DNA of 64,000 nt, taken from Desulfobacula toluolica Tol2 (lineage in GTDB: Bacteria > Desulfobacterota > Desulfobacteria > Desulfobacterales > Desulfobacteraceae). The notes beneath the pieces are model-generated. The model was given only the letters and a program-made list of their open reading frames with translations. It searched no databases and had not been told where the DNA came from. Below are positions 25,820 through 36,248 of the stretch, in pieces; within the stretch, counting starts at the first letter, position 1, and every line of letters starts with the position of its first letter. The stretch is taken from the NCBI RefSeq assembly GCF_000307105.1, contig NC_018645.1, positions 3,792,001 to 3,856,000 of the forward strand. The letters are read 5' to 3'. A program made the position numbers and the translations under genes.

Positions 25820-28800
25820 TAAGCATTAACTCCTGAAGTTAAATGATCAATAATACTTTGAATCTTTTCTTCAGCCTCTTCCAGTGCAAAGTCAGACAGA
25901 TATGATTTTAACAGATCAAAGGATTCAGCGCCTAAATAATATTGAAAACTATGCTCATGTTTGTTGATATATCGGTTCACAGAATTGAGATCATCAAAGA
26001 TATCGTGTTCAACTTCTTGTAAAAGGTTAATAAAAGTATTCACATCTATCACAGAAGGAGGTTGCGGGGGCAAATTCAGATCTGTTTGTATCTCTTGTTT
26101 TGTTTTTTTACAAAAATCGGCAAGTCCTTCCATAACTTTTTTAATCTCTTTTAAGAACTCTTTATTTTCTTTACCTGAAAAATCAGGTACGGTTTCCAGA
26201 TCAGCGGCTTTATCGGACAGATTTTGAGCCCCTAGGTTGGCGGCAATACCTTTTATTGAATGAAGATATCGCTTGAGATCATCATATTTTTTTTCATTTT
26301 TCATAGTCTTGATCTTTTCAGAAGCATCAAAAAAATCGTTGTAAAAACTTTTGAGCAGTTTTTCATAGAGAAGGGTATTGTTATTGGATCTAAAAAGCCC
26401 TGTAGCAAGGTCTATGCCTGCAATATCAGTCAAGTGGAGGGGCAAACTCTTTTTTGAAGAGTTAATTCTTCCTGATCGTAAAAAAGGCTTAAGATATATG
26501 GAAAGTGTTTTAAAAAGAAGGGCTGGATCAATGGGTTTGGTTATATAATCATTCATCCCGGCCTCTATGCCTTTTTCCCTGTCTCCGCTCAATGCATGGG
26601 CTGTCATGGCAATGATCGGCAGAGAATTAAATTTTTTTCTTGATCTGAGAATACGGGTTGCTTCAAGACCGTCCATGACCGGCATCTGAATATCCATCAA
26701 TACAAGATCAAAAGGCCTGGCTTCAAGCTGGTCAATGGCTTCACGCCCATTTTCCACACAAAGAACGTTTAATCCTGCCTGGGTGAGCCACTCCAGAGCA
26801 ATTTCCTTGTTAATTGTATTATCCTCCACCAGCAGGATATTTCCTTTGATGTGGGGAATGGCCGCAGTGTTTTTCTGGGCGCTGCCTAAAAAATCACCTT
26901 CCTGAAAGCTATTTTCCTGAAAATTTTCATCCTGTCTTTTTCGCCCATAGATCTCCATTATAGAGTTAAAAAGAAGTGACGGGTTGATCGGCTTATGAAG
27001 AAAAACATCAAGAAAAGACCGATCTGCTTCTTGCATGAGATCTTCTCTTCCATAGGCTGATATCATACAGATGATAGGCAGCTTATCCAATTTCACACCT
27101 CTTTTTATCTGCCTTGCTGTTTCTATTCCATTCATGCCGGGCATTTTCCAGTCAAGAAGAATCAAATCATAGGTGTTGTTTCCATTTTCCAGCATAAAAA
27201 GAGCTTGTTCACCTGAAGAGGCTGTTTCCACCTTCATTTGAAAAGAGACAATTATTTCACTGATAATTTCCCTTGCTGCCTGATTATCATCAACCACAAG
27301 AACGCTAAGCCCTCGAAGATCTTTTGGAGGGTTAATGATCAGCTGCTTGTCCAAGGGCTGGGATTTGAAACACACGGTAAAAGAGAACTTACTGCCTTCA
27401 CCAAGCTTGCTCTCAACTGATATGTCTCCTCCCATTATTTCCACCAATTGTTTTGTGATGGCAAGACCGAGCCCAGTTCCGCCATATTTTCTCGTAACAG
27501 ATTGGTCTTCCTGGGTAAAAGAGTCAAAAATACTGTTGATGCGTGACGGTTCAATTCCGGGTCCAGTGTCCTTGACAGAGAAACCAAAAACAAGAGAACC
27601 ATCTTCTTTTTCCTCCTCAAGTCCCGCTTTGATAACAATCTCTCCTTTTTGAATAAACTTAAGGGCATTACCCGTAAGATTGATGAGAATCTGACCTAAG
27701 CGTGTCGGATCTCCAATTAAAGCGTTGGGTATTCCCTTTTCAATTGCAACAAGAAATTCGATCTCTTTCTCATTTGCCTTAAGGCCGAACATCTCCGTGA
27801 GGTTTTCTATAACCTCGTAGAGAGAAAAAGGGATCGCTTCAAGCTCAAGATGCCCTGCTTCTATCTTTGAAAAATCAAGGATATCGTTAATAAGAGCAAG
27901 AAGAGCATGGGAGGAAGAGTTCATTTTACTCAAATACTGCTCCTGCTTTTCAGACAACGCTGTTCTTCTCAGGAGATCTCCTAACCCGATAACAGCATTA
28001 AGGGGAGTGCGAATTTCATGGCTCATGTTAGCCAGGAATTTGCTTTTTGCATTAGATGAGGCCAATGCGGCCAGACGTTCATTTTCAGCTTTTTCAACCT
28101 CAAGGCGTTCAGATATATCTAAAATCCTACCTTCGAAAAGACCTTCACTTTCAATATAACGTGTATTCATTTCCGCCCAGAAAAAAGAGTTGTCATTCCG
28201 ACGTATCTGAAATCGAAACCCGTACACTTTTTTATCTTTATCAATAAGCTGCAAAAATCTTTTTTTATCCTCTTTAAATGCGTAAAAATCTTCATCCATA
28301 TTCTTTATTTTTTCCAGCATATTCCCGGGAGATCCATAGCCTGTCATGGCAGCAAGTGACTTATTAACCGTAATGAGTTTTCCTTCATGGCTCGATTGGA
28401 AAATACCCTCTATTGCGTTGTCAAAAAGGCCCCGGTATTTTACGATCATAGCTTCCATCTCAGCATGATTGTTTTGAAGCTGTTCTGCCATAATATTAAG
28501 ACTGTCGCCAAGATCTCCTAATTCATCATCACTTTCAAAAAAAATTCTTTGATCGAAATTGCCCTTACCGATCTCTTCTGAGGCCCGGGTCATCTGAATA
28601 ATGGGATTAACAAGTGTTTTGCCAATGAGGTAACCGAAAAGAAGAATAAAAGGAAATGATGAAAAGAAAATTAAAGCAGCCTGGATTAAAAGTTTATCCG
28701 TGTATTGTTTTATTGTGCTTGCGGAAATATCCATACCAAGAATTATCGGATATTGCGTACTCTTTAAAGGTATATACCCTGAAAGCCAGCTTCCCCATTG

Positions 28801-29277
28801 GTCGGTGTATATTTTTTTTTCTACCAGCGGTCCCGACATCTTGTAAAAATATTTTTTAAGGACATTGCCCGGCTCTTCATAGACCTGACCGATTTTTGCC
28901 GCTGTCAGAGGATTTACTTCTGCATCCACCAAAAAAACGATTTCTCCCTTATCATTTCCTGTCATGGTATACACATAATAGATATCATTGATTTCATCAC
29001 GAATATTTTGAAGACTTTTTTGAATGTCGCGATATAATGCAGTGTCAGGTTTTTTAAAATCAAGAAAACCTTCGTGGGAATTTTTATCCACGAAATAGCG
29101 GCTGACAGAAACAATATTCAAAAGCCTGGTTTGAAGATTTGCCATCATCTGTTTGCGCCCTGTAATGAAAAAAACAATGGAAAAAGATACTGACAATAAA
29201 ACGCAAACCGTTAAAAAGCAAACTGTACAACGTCCGGATAATGACAGCAGCCTTTTTCTTTTTTTATTCAGTTTCAC
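25819..29277 (-). CDS. Membrane hybrid histidine kinase (HAMP-PAS-HisKA-HATPase-REC-REC-HPt)
   Basis: 1152 residues from the GTG at 29277, which has AAGGGGA 7 nt upstream; the longer frame to 29328 has no RBS. TM1 lies near residues 10-35, then an extracytoplasmic sensor of about 150 residues, TM2 near 190-215, HAMP, PAS with PAC, HisKA with His420 (NMSHEIRTPLNAVIGLGD), HATPase (GTGLGLAITKQLVE), two receivers and a C-terminal HPt with His1006 (YLHSIKGIAANLGA). This is a complete internal phosphorelay. The coupled downstream gene encodes a REC-GGDEF protein, so the output is probably cyclic di-GMP. The ligand is unknown. Confidence 0.9.
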   Translation of the reverse strand: MKLNKKRKRLLSLSGRCTVCFLTVCVLLSVSFSIVFFITGRKQMMANLQTRLLNIVSVSRYFVDKNSHEGFLDFKKPDTALYRDIQKSLQNIRDEINDIYYVYTMTGNDKGEIVFLVDAEVNPLTAAKIGQVYEEPGNVLKKYFYKMSGPLVEKKIYTDQWGSWLSGYIPLKSTQYPIILGMDISASTIKQYTDKLLIQAALIFFSSFPFILLFGYLIGKTLVNPIIQMTRASEEIGKGNFDQRIFFESDDELGDLGDSLNIMAEQLQNNHAEMEAMIVKYRGLFDNAIEGIFQSSHEGKLITVNKSLAAMTGYGSPGNMLEKIKNMDEDFYAFKEDKKRFLQLIDKDKKVYGFRFQIRRNDNSFFWAEMNTRYIESEGLFEGRILDISERLEVEKAENERLAALASSNAKSKFLANMSHEIRTPLNAVIGLGDLLRRTALSEKQEQYLSKMNSSSHALLALINDILDFSKIEAGHLELEAIPFSLYEVIENLTEMFGLKANEKEIEFLVAIEKGIPNALIGDPTRLGQILINLTGNALKFIQKGEIVIKAGLEEEKEDGSLVFGFSVKDTGPGIEPSRINSIFDSFTQEDQSVTRKYGGTGLGLAITKQLVEIMGGDISVESKLGEGSKFSFTVCFKSQPLDKQLIINPPKDLRGLSVLVVDDNQAAREIISEIIVSFQMKVETASSGEQALFMLENGNNTYDLILLDWKMPGMNGIETARQIKRGVKLDKLPIICMISAYGREDLMQEADRSFLDVFLHKPINPSLLFNSIMEIYGRKRQDENFQENSFQEGDFLGSAQKNTAAIPHIKGNILLVEDNTINKEIALEWLTQAGLNVLCVENGREAIDQLEARPFDLVLMDIQMPVMDGLEATRILRSRKKFNSLPIIAMTAHALSGDREKGIEAGMNDYITKPIDPALLFKTLSIYLKPFLRSGRINSSKKSLPLHLTDIAGIDLATGLFRSNNNTLLYEKLLKSFYNDFFDASEKIKTMKNEKKYDDLKRYLHSIKGIAANLGAQNLSDKAADLETVPDFSGKENKEFLKEIKKVMEGLADFCKKTKQEIQTDLNLPPQPPSVIDVNTFINLLQEVEHDIFDDLNSVNRYINKHEHSFQYYLGAESFDLLKSYLSDFALEEAEEKIQSIIDHLTSGVNA

Positions 29278-29546
29278 CAAAAAATCCCCTTTTCCGGAAA
29301 GTCTCCAAAGCAACGCTAAGTTAAACACAAATTCATACCAAATTCCACATAAGAATCCACTATAAATAAAAATAAAAGTCTGATTGCATCAGACATGTCA
29401 AATAATGCCGTAAAACAGATGGTGAGAAGCTGTTTTTTATGCATGATTAATTATTTATTTTAAAAGGCCATCCATTATGCTGCCATTTAATCTGATTTTA
29501 TTGTAATATAACACCTGTTTATTTAAATCAGACAAAGAGGAATTTT

Positions 29547-30221
29547 ATGAAATACCATACCATATCAACGTCAAAAACCGGACATGGAGCAATCTTTACA
29601 AATTCTAAAGAAGCAAAGGCTTACCAGGTTAACCATCCCGGAAGTGTTTATCAGGTCTTTGCCACCATGCCTTCAAAGATACCGGCTATAAGGGAAAAGA
29701 ATAATAGTGAATCAGAAAAAGCCGTGAGAATTACCAAAGGCCAGTCAGGAAGCATCACGGTCTACACAGACGGATCAGCCCTGAACAATCCGGGACCGGG
29801 AGGATATGGTGTCATAATTCAGTCAAACGGAACAACCCATGAATTTTCTCAAGGATACCAACACACCACCAATAACCGAATGGAAATGATGGCTGTTATA
29901 ACTGCCTTAAAGAATATTGAAGACCGTGACTGCCCTGTAACGATCCACAGCGACTCCCAATACACGATCAACGGGATCACCAAGGGTTGGGCCAAAGGAT
30001 GGAAAAAGAAAGGCTGGAAAAAATCTGACGGGAAACCCGCTCTTAATTCTGATCTTTGGGCTGTCATGCTTGATCTTGTTGAACATTTCCCGAAGCTGTC
30101 CTTTAAATGGGTCAAGGGACATGCCGGCAATGTTCTCAATGAAAGAGCCGATATCCTTGCAAACAGTGCTGCCAGTCAGCAAGGAGGCGGCATGCTGGTT
30201 GATGAGGGTTATGTAAGATAA
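29547..30221 (+). CDS. rnhA: Ribonuclease HI with an N-terminal extension
   Basis: 224 residues. The C-terminal ~150 residues are RNase HI with all catalytic carboxylates and the His: Asp in VYTDGSAL, Glu in NNRMEMMAV, Asp in IHSDSQYT, His in KGHAGN, Asp in NERADILA, plus the basic handle region GWAKGWKKKGWKK. It removes RNA from RNA:DNA hybrids. The N-terminal ~45 residues (GAIFTNSKEAKAYQVNHPGS, then VYQVF) resemble, loosely, the hybrid-binding viroplasmin-like domain found in eukaryotic and some bacterial RNases H1; a linker follows. RBS AGAGGAA precedes ATG. Monocistronic. Confidence 0.9.
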   Translation: MKYHTISTSKTGHGAIFTNSKEAKAYQVNHPGSVYQVFATMPSKIPAIREKNNSESEKAVRITKGQSGSITVYTDGSALNNPGPGGYGVIIQSNGTTHEFSQGYQHTTNNRMEMMAVITALKNIEDRDCPVTIHSDSQYTINGITKGWAKGWKKKGWKKSDGKPALNSDLWAVMLDLVEHFPKLSFKWVKGHAGNVLNERADILANSAASQQGGGMLVDEGYVR

Positions 30222-30274
30222 CTGTTAAAACCATGGAAATGGGGGATGTCATTGATGTCCCCAGGCTGCTTGGA

Positions 30275-32959
30275 TCAGTTGGGCATCTGCTGATGCTTAT
30301 TGTCATTGAGTACTTCGCGTATCTTTTTTGCAAGTTTTTTCCTTACAATCGGTTTCAATAAAAAACCTTTAATACCAAGAGCCATGGCCTTTTCAGCAAA
30401 CATGGTCTCACTGAACCCGGTACAAAGCAAGACAGGAATATCAGGACGTATTCGGATCAATTCAACTGCAAGTTTATCTCCAGGCAAATTTGGCATTGCC
30501 ATATCAGTGATAACCATGTCAAATTTATCAGGATCATCACGAAAAGCATTCAGGGCTTCACGGCTGTCGGAAAACGGTGTAACCTTATACCCCAACCTTT
30601 CCAGCATTTGTTTTTCCATTTTAACAATCTCTTTTTCATCATCCACCAGCAAAATTTGTTCCACTCCGGTCGGCATTGCCTCATGGGTTTGAGTTGTATG
30701 CTGTTCAAAACAACTGTCTTCCAAAGGAAAATAGAGTTTAAATTCACTTCCTATGCCGGGCTCACTGTAAACATGAATGGCACCCCCCATGCTTTTAACA
30801 ATTCCATGCACTGCAGAAAGTCCCATTCCAGTACCTTTTCCCTGTTCTTTGGTAGTAAAAAACGGGTCAAAAATTTTACATATCAACTCTTTGTCCATCC
30901 CTTCACCTGTGTCGGCAACCATGAGACATGCATAAACACCCGGAGTTATATCAGGCGCTATAATATTATGCTCATCTGATTCCACCTCCTTTAAAACGAC
31001 TGTCAGGTCCCCGCCTTTTTTTTCCATGGCATGAAATGCATTGGTTGTAAGATTCATCACAATCTGGTGAATCTGTGTGGGATCAGCTTTAATCACACCG
31101 CATTCAGGCCTGATATCATGCTTGATATTAATGGTTGCCGGGATTGAAGACCGGATAAACTTTAACGCTTCCTTGACAATCGGTTGAATCTTCATGGGGT
31201 GTAATTGATTCATTTCCTGACGGGAAAAGGTAAGAATCTGTTTTACAAGTTCACCGGCTCTCAATGCACTGCTGTAAATTCCGTTCAGGCCGTTGCGGAA
31301 CGGACTGTCTTCCGGAGCATCCTCCAGCAGCATTGTTGCATGACCCAGGATGGGAAAAAGAATATTGTTAAAATCATGGGCAATACCACCTGCAAGCGTG
31401 CCAATGGCTTCCATTTTCTGGGATTGCTTGAGCATGGTTTCCATTTTTTGCAGTTGAGTAACATCCCTGAACACATTCAATGAGGAGATGGAGCCGTCAT
31501 TATTCACAAGGGGAGTTGAAGAGATATGATATGAACAATTATCTTTGGGACTGACCACATCAAACTCATTGGTATTGCCGTTTATAACGTTTTCATGATT
31601 GCACCACGGGCATTTTTCATCAAAACCGTGAATCGCCTTGAAACAATATTCTCCGGTTGCATCACGACCTGTTCTTGTGATCATGGTTGGGTTCATATAT
31701 TCAATGATCAAATCCTTGGAACCCTTATATATCGGTTCTTTCATTGATTCCATGATAGCTTGATATTTCTTTTCACTCTTTTGCAATCTATTTTCCGCGC
31801 GCTTTAGCCCGGTGATATCCATAAATATGGTGGCGAAATATCCTTTTTTAGGCGAATAGGCCACAACCTGATACCATTTTGACAGTACTTCAGAAAAAAG
31901 TTCAAAACTGATTTCTTCTCCGGTTAATGCCACTTTTCCATATTTGCCGATCCAGTCGGCAGTATCGGCCTGGGTACCTGGAAGCACTTGAGTTACTGTT
32001 TTGCCGATAATATCATTACGGTTCAGCCCTGTTTGTTTTTCAAAAGCTTTGTTCACTTCAACAAACCGGTAATCCACAGGTTGGTTGTTTTGGTTGAGAA
32101 TAATTTTATGTAACGCAAAACCATCCATCATTTTCTCAAATAACAACCTGTATTTTTCTTCACTTTTTGTCTGGGCAATTATCTTTTCATTGATTGCCAA
32201 AGCCATTTGATTAAAACTTTGTGCGAGAACAACATACTCATAAAAGCCCTTTTCCTTAACTTTTTTATCAAACTGACCGGAAGCTATTTTTGAGGTTTCA
32301 AAGGCAAGGATATTCAACGGCACAGACAGCATTCTTGCAAGAATATAACTGAGTATCAGTCCGGCAAGCAAAAAACCTGCGCCAAAAATTATTGACTCTT
32401 TCAGACTACGTCTGAGCAACCCATCCACCCTTGACAGCTTCATACCTGCACCAAACAGATATGGCCTGCCGTGACTGTCCACAAAAGGGATGAGAACCAC
32501 CTGAATCTTCCCCCATTTATCCATATGCTGCTGATACTGTGGTTTTTGAGTTAAAAAGGCGGTTTCATATAATTCAGGATTTGTATGACTCTCAAAAAAT
32601 TTGGCATGATTTTCATTATTTGTAATTTTATCAGGAGATGTCGAGGAGGTGAAAACAATTTCTCCATTGATTTTCATCAGGCTCCAAAGGTACTCCATCT
32701 CCAATTCAACACAAAGCTCATTATATCTGTTAACAATTTCATTAAATCTTTTTTTTGCCACAGAAGCGGCATCAACGATACTGTCATGATAATCACGGGG
32801 CAAAGTGGCCCTGGCCATCATGGCAGCAGTATAAAGTTGTTTATCAATACCATTAATCAGCATGGTCCGCTGCCTGAGATAACTTTGATATGAGGATGCG
32901 CCTGAAAATAATATGACAAGGAGCAGCATCAATGCAAAAATTCCATATTTAATCTTCAT
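30275..32959 (-). CDS. Membrane hybrid histidine kinase with two PAS domains and C-terminal receiver
   Basis: 894 residues. TM1 at about 5-25; an extracytoplasmic domain of about 165 residues; TM2 about 190-210 followed by HAMP; PAS1 (about 270-385); PAS2 (about 395-500); a HisKA of the AHDFNN type with His528; HATPase (GTGMGLSAVHGIV); and a receiver (LLVDDEKEI, MVITDMAMPNLPGD). PAS2 has a three-cysteine motif, YCFKAIHGFDEKCPWC, also present in the sigma-54 activator at 36249-38063. It ends 54 bp from the convergent RNase HI gene. RBS GGGAGGAGG is just upstream of the ATG. No cognate regulator is adjacent, so its partner is unassigned. Confidence 0.9.
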   Translation of the reverse strand: MKIKYGIFALMLLLVILFSGASSYQSYLRQRTMLINGIDKQLYTAAMMARATLPRDYHDSIVDAASVAKKRFNEIVNRYNELCVELEMEYLWSLMKINGEIVFTSSTSPDKITNNENHAKFFESHTNPELYETAFLTQKPQYQQHMDKWGKIQVVLIPFVDSHGRPYLFGAGMKLSRVDGLLRRSLKESIIFGAGFLLAGLILSYILARMLSVPLNILAFETSKIASGQFDKKVKEKGFYEYVVLAQSFNQMALAINEKIIAQTKSEEKYRLLFEKMMDGFALHKIILNQNNQPVDYRFVEVNKAFEKQTGLNRNDIIGKTVTQVLPGTQADTADWIGKYGKVALTGEEISFELFSEVLSKWYQVVAYSPKKGYFATIFMDITGLKRAENRLQKSEKKYQAIMESMKEPIYKGSKDLIIEYMNPTMITRTGRDATGEYCFKAIHGFDEKCPWCNHENVINGNTNEFDVVSPKDNCSYHISSTPLVNNDGSISSLNVFRDVTQLQKMETMLKQSQKMEAIGTLAGGIAHDFNNILFPILGHATMLLEDAPEDSPFRNGLNGIYSSALRAGELVKQILTFSRQEMNQLHPMKIQPIVKEALKFIRSSIPATINIKHDIRPECGVIKADPTQIHQIVMNLTTNAFHAMEKKGGDLTVVLKEVESDEHNIIAPDITPGVYACLMVADTGEGMDKELICKIFDPFFTTKEQGKGTGMGLSAVHGIVKSMGGAIHVYSEPGIGSEFKLYFPLEDSCFEQHTTQTHEAMPTGVEQILLVDDEKEIVKMEKQMLERLGYKVTPFSDSREALNAFRDDPDKFDMVITDMAMPNLPGDKLAVELIRIRPDIPVLLCTGFSETMFAEKAMALGIKGFLLKPIVRKKLAKKIREVLNDNKHQQMPN

Positions 32960-33092
32960 GCCTCCTCCCTTTTTCCCTTTATTTATATCCCAATGGCCTA
33001 TCCGGTCTTAATGCCTGATCTTAATATCAGAAGTCCGTGTATCATATTTTTTTTTACCTAACAATTTTATAAATCTTATAAAATGCAGGACA

Positions 33093-33112
33093 GGATGGAG
33101 CCGTAACCATCC
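33093..33112 (-). terminator. Possible terminator after the CZB chemoreceptor
   Basis: GGATGG, 8-nt loop, CCATCC about 30 nt past the stop on the minus strand, followed by a moderately T-rich stretch. The stem is short and the U-tract imperfect. Confidence 0.35.
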
Positions 33113-33142
33113 CGCCTTAATTATACAATTGATTTGAATATG

Positions 33143-35491
33143 CTAAAAATCTTTAAAATCATCGTCATCAAACGGAATGATCTGTTCCGGTTTAACCTCT
33201 TTTGGATGGTAAACCGACGTTTGTTTGTTTCCGGAACCGGACAATTGCAAATGCCGGGAAGATGTTTTCACTTGTTTATTTCTGCCCGTACTGATATTCT
33301 GTTCTTTTTTGCCCGTAACCATCATCACCAGTTCACCCACATAATCTCTTAGCTGATCAGCCTGGCCATTCATTTCTTCAGCCGCAGAAGCGGATTCTTC
33401 TGCATTGCCGGCATTTTGTTGAACCACTTTGTCCATTTCTGAAATAGCCACGTTCACCTGCTCTATTCCATTGGCCTGTTCACCAGACGCATCTGAAATT
33501 TCAGCGACAAGATCTCCAACCTTGACAGCAGTGTCTGCAACCTTGGCAAAGGCTTCACTTGTAGTTGATACGAGTTCTGACCCGTCACTAACTTTTTTAA
33601 CAGTGCCTTCAATAAGTTCAGCCGTGTTTTTTGCCGCATCCGCCGCCCTCATGGCAAGATTTCTTACTTCGTCTGCCACAACCGCAAACCCTGCCCCTGC
33701 TTCTCCTGCCCTGGCAGCTTCTACAGCGGCATTAAGGGCCAGCAGATTAGTCTGAAAAGCAATCTCATCAATGGTTTTTATAATCTTAAAGGTTTCTTCA
33801 CTTGCCTTGGAAATATCTTCCATTGATCTTTTCAACTGTTCCATTGAGTTATTTGCCGTAATAACAACATGGTTGGCATCTTTCATAAGGGTATCGGCAT
33901 GGTTTGAACTCTCAGCATTTTTCTTTATCATGGAAGACATCTCTTCCATTGAGGATGATGTTTCTTCTATGGAAGCAGCCTGCTGAGACGAACCTTCCGC
34001 CAAGGACTGGCTTGATGAAGACACCTGGCCTGCTGCTGAAGCCACCTGATTGGCGCCCTCGCTCATCCCAAGAGTAATTTTTTGCAACACAACGATAATT
34101 CCCCTGGCAATAACAAAAGCCAGAAAAATCGCGGCAAAAATAGCCGCAACCGAAACAATTGCCACATTTCTTTTGGTTATGGTAGCAGCTTCCAGCATGG
34201 CCTGATCTGTGAGCATATGTTTTTTAACTTCCTGACGTAATTCATTAAGAATCGTTTGAACCACTTTCAGGTTAGGCGCTGTGTGATTGGCATAAATTTC
34301 AGCCGCCTGGTACTGACCTTCAAGCATTTTCTGGGCTCTGTGTTTAAGTTTATCCAAAAGCTGCTTTGTTTCTGAAAGCATTGGCAAGGTTTCATTTTTA
34401 AAAATTTGTATGGCCTGATCGCGCCCTGCCACCAGACTGTCTTCATATTGTATTGCCTGGCCAAAAAGGCCTGAAACAATTGTAAGGTATTGAGTTGTTT
34501 CTGTATTGAAAATAATTTTTGCCTGTTTTGGATTGCCACTCAAAATGGCATCATTGATTTTAACAGCTGTCTTATGAAGGGCATCATGAGCCGGTTTTAC
34601 CTTTGTAAAAATTTCTTTAAATTTGTCATCTTTTTCCATCAGTTCAACAGTTTGTTTTGATGCAAGCCATCTGCCAAAACCACATTTATCAGGATCTGTT
34701 TCCACATTAATTGTTGAGCCCGCCATAAGCCCCCGGGCTATGACGGCCGACCATTTTCTATGATCGTCAAGCCTCATGCTCAGTGTATTTCGAAGGCCTT
34801 CATTTACCTGTTTGTAAGATGACATTATTTTTTTTGCTGACGCATGCAGTTTTTTATGGGGTTCTTTAACCTGTTCAAGCAGGTGTCCAAGTTCCGTATC
34901 CGAATTTGCAGTTTTTGTGGCAGCATCGCTGTAAAGCCATTTGCCGAATTCACACATGGCATGATCAGTCTGAATATCAATATTTTTTTGATTTTCCAGT
35001 ATGGACTCTTGAATAACAGATGCCCATTCAAGATGATCACTGAGCTTGCTTGCGATAAATCCGGGAAGCCCCGGGTCGGCCTGTGAATATACCATACCTA
35101 TATTAATTGCAGATTCATGCAAAAGCCTATGAGGCTCCTTAAGCTTGTTTAACAGCGGTGCCAGGGAAGGAACAATGGCTTGTGCTTTCTGCCCCCCCTC
35201 ACCATACAGCCATTTGCCGCAACTGCATTTGGCATGGTCTGTCTGCACATTTAGTTTGTTGACCTTGGAATCTGTTAGCAGTTTATTTACTTCACCGATC
35301 CAGTTGAGGTGATCCACTTCTTTCTGGGCAAGTTCTGCGTCAAGTGCCTTTCCTTCAATCACTTCGGATGCATTTTTTACTATATTGCCCACGCCAGTAA
35401 AGCTTATGACTCCCAGTATCATCAGACAAATTATAACAAGACTGAATCCTGTTGCAATTTTTTTCCCAATTGTTAAATTTTTCCAACTCAT
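33143..35491 (-). CDS. Chemoreceptor with three tandem CZB zinc-binding domains outside the membrane
   Basis: 782 residues from the ATG at 35491, which has AAGGAG 6 nt upstream; the longer frame to 35536 lacks an RBS. TM1 about 14-34. Then three CZB (chemoreceptor zinc-binding) repeats, each with H-x2-W, C-x2-G-K/R-W and H-x3-H. Predicted ligands are His61, Cys89, His121 and His125; His153, Cys180, His212 and His216; and His244, Cys270, His302 and His306. A helical region follows, with TM2 at about 442-469. The signalling domain has [20 protein letters not shown] and [22 protein letters not shown] domains are usually single and cytoplasmic. Here three lie between the membrane helices, so zinc, redox or hypochlorite sensing in the periplasm is a plausible inference. 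Confidence 0.9.
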   Translation of the reverse strand: MSWKNLTIGKKIATGFSLVIICLMILGVISFTGVGNIVKNASEVIEGKALDAELAQKEVDHLNWIGEVNKLLTDSKVNKLNVQTDHAKCSCGKWLYGEGGQKAQAIVPSLAPLLNKLKEPHRLLHESAINIGMVYSQADPGLPGFIASKLSDHLEWASVIQESILENQKNIDIQTDHAMCEFGKWLYSDAATKTANSDTELGHLLEQVKEPHKKLHASAKKIMSSYKQVNEGLRNTLSMRLDDHRKWSAVIARGLMAGSTINVETDPDKCGFGRWLASKQTVELMEKDDKFKEIFTKVKPAHDALHKTAVKINDAILSGNPKQAKIIFNTETTQYLTIVSGLFGQAIQYEDSLVAGRDQAIQIFKNETLPMLSETKQLLDKLKHRAQKMLEGQYQAAEIYANHTAPNLKVVQTILNELRQEVKKHMLTDQAMLEAATITKRNVAIVSVAAIFAAIFLAFVIARGIIVVLQKITLGMSEGANQVASAAGQVSSSSQSLAEGSSQQAASIEETSSSMEEMSSMIKKNAESSNHADTLMKDANHVVITANNSMEQLKRSMEDISKASEETFKIIKTIDEIAFQTNLLALNAAVEAARAGEAGAGFAVVADEVRNLAMRAADAAKNTAELIEGTVKKVSDGSELVSTTSEAFAKVADTAVKVGDLVAEISDASGEQANGIEQVNVAISEMDKVVQQNAGNAEESASAAEEMNGQADQLRDYVGELVMMVTGKKEQNISTGRNKQVKTSSRHLQLSGSGNKQTSVYHPKEVKPEQIIPFDDDDFKDF

Positions 35492-35671
35492 AATGTCTCC
35501 TTTTATGATTCTTTTTATATTTTTTTTAAAAAACAATATGATATCAAGCTTTTTCAGCTTTGCAGCCTTGTTTTGAAAAGGAATGATATTAATTACTATG
35601 GCTGTAATTGGCGAATTTTATAAAAATCAATCACTAAAAATAGATTGCGAAATATTAGAATATATGTGTTG

Positions 35672-36037
35672 TTAGTTATCGATTTTTTTGCTCATATGCT
35701 GAATAATACTTTTAAGCTCAACAAGAGACACCGGTTTTTCCATGTAGTACATAATTCCATGACTTCGGACTTTTTTTTCAACATCCTTGGAGCTGTAGCC
35801 GGTCATGGTAATGATATTCATACCAGACCACTCTTTTTTCATTTTTGGAATTAAATCATAGGCAACAGTATCCGGAAGAAAAATATCCATCAAAATAAGA
35901 TCAAATATTTCATTTTTAATTATTTCTAAAGCTTTTTTACCGGTATCAACTACTGTTACCTTGTGTTTCCATTTCTCTATATGTAATTTCAGTAATTTTG
36001 AAATCGGCTCTGTATCTTCAATTATTAAAATTTTCAT
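35672..36037 (-). CDS. Single-domain response regulator
   Basis: 121-residue receiver: IIEDTEP acidic pocket, phospho-acceptor in LILMDIFLPDT, Thr in IITMTGYS and Lys in YMEKPVS. No output domain. It is alone on its transcript, between the CZB chemoreceptor and the sigma-54 activator genes (all minus strand). It may serve one of the orphan hybrid kinases nearby. Confidence 0.85.
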   Translation of the reverse strand: MKILIIEDTEPISKLLKLHIEKWKHKVTVVDTGKKALEIIKNEIFDLILMDIFLPDTVAYDLIPKMKKEWSGMNIITMTGYSSKDVEKKVRSHGIMYYMEKPVSLVELKSIIQHMSKKIDN

Positions 36038-36144
36038 CGCGCTTATTTAATTAGCAATTAATGTACCATATAAACAATATTTTTTATATCATTGATTTTA
36101 TAGAATAATTTTGTTTTTAAAGAAGATAATGCAAAATTGATACA

Positions 36145-36166
36145 ATGGGGTTGAACCACCCCATTA
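36145..36166. other. Perfect 8-bp hairpin between the two regulator genes
   Basis: AATGGGGT, TGAACC, ACCCCATT. A second short hairpin, GCCTC-AAAT-GAGGC, lies at 36229-36242 close to the activator stop. Either could end or process the activator mRNA, but neither has a good U-tract on the minus strand. Confidence 0.35.
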
Positions 36167-36248
36167 TTGCACATTTATAAGGATAACACATTGTAATAAA
36201 ATAACAATCGCATATCGTGGGGTCAAATCGCCTCAAATGAGGCATTTT

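Noticed and set aside
29378-29394. GTCTGAT-TGC-ATCAGAC hairpin as a terminator
   Set aside because: Its U-tract would serve the minus strand, where no gene ends; it lies between divergent genes, so no function can be assigned.
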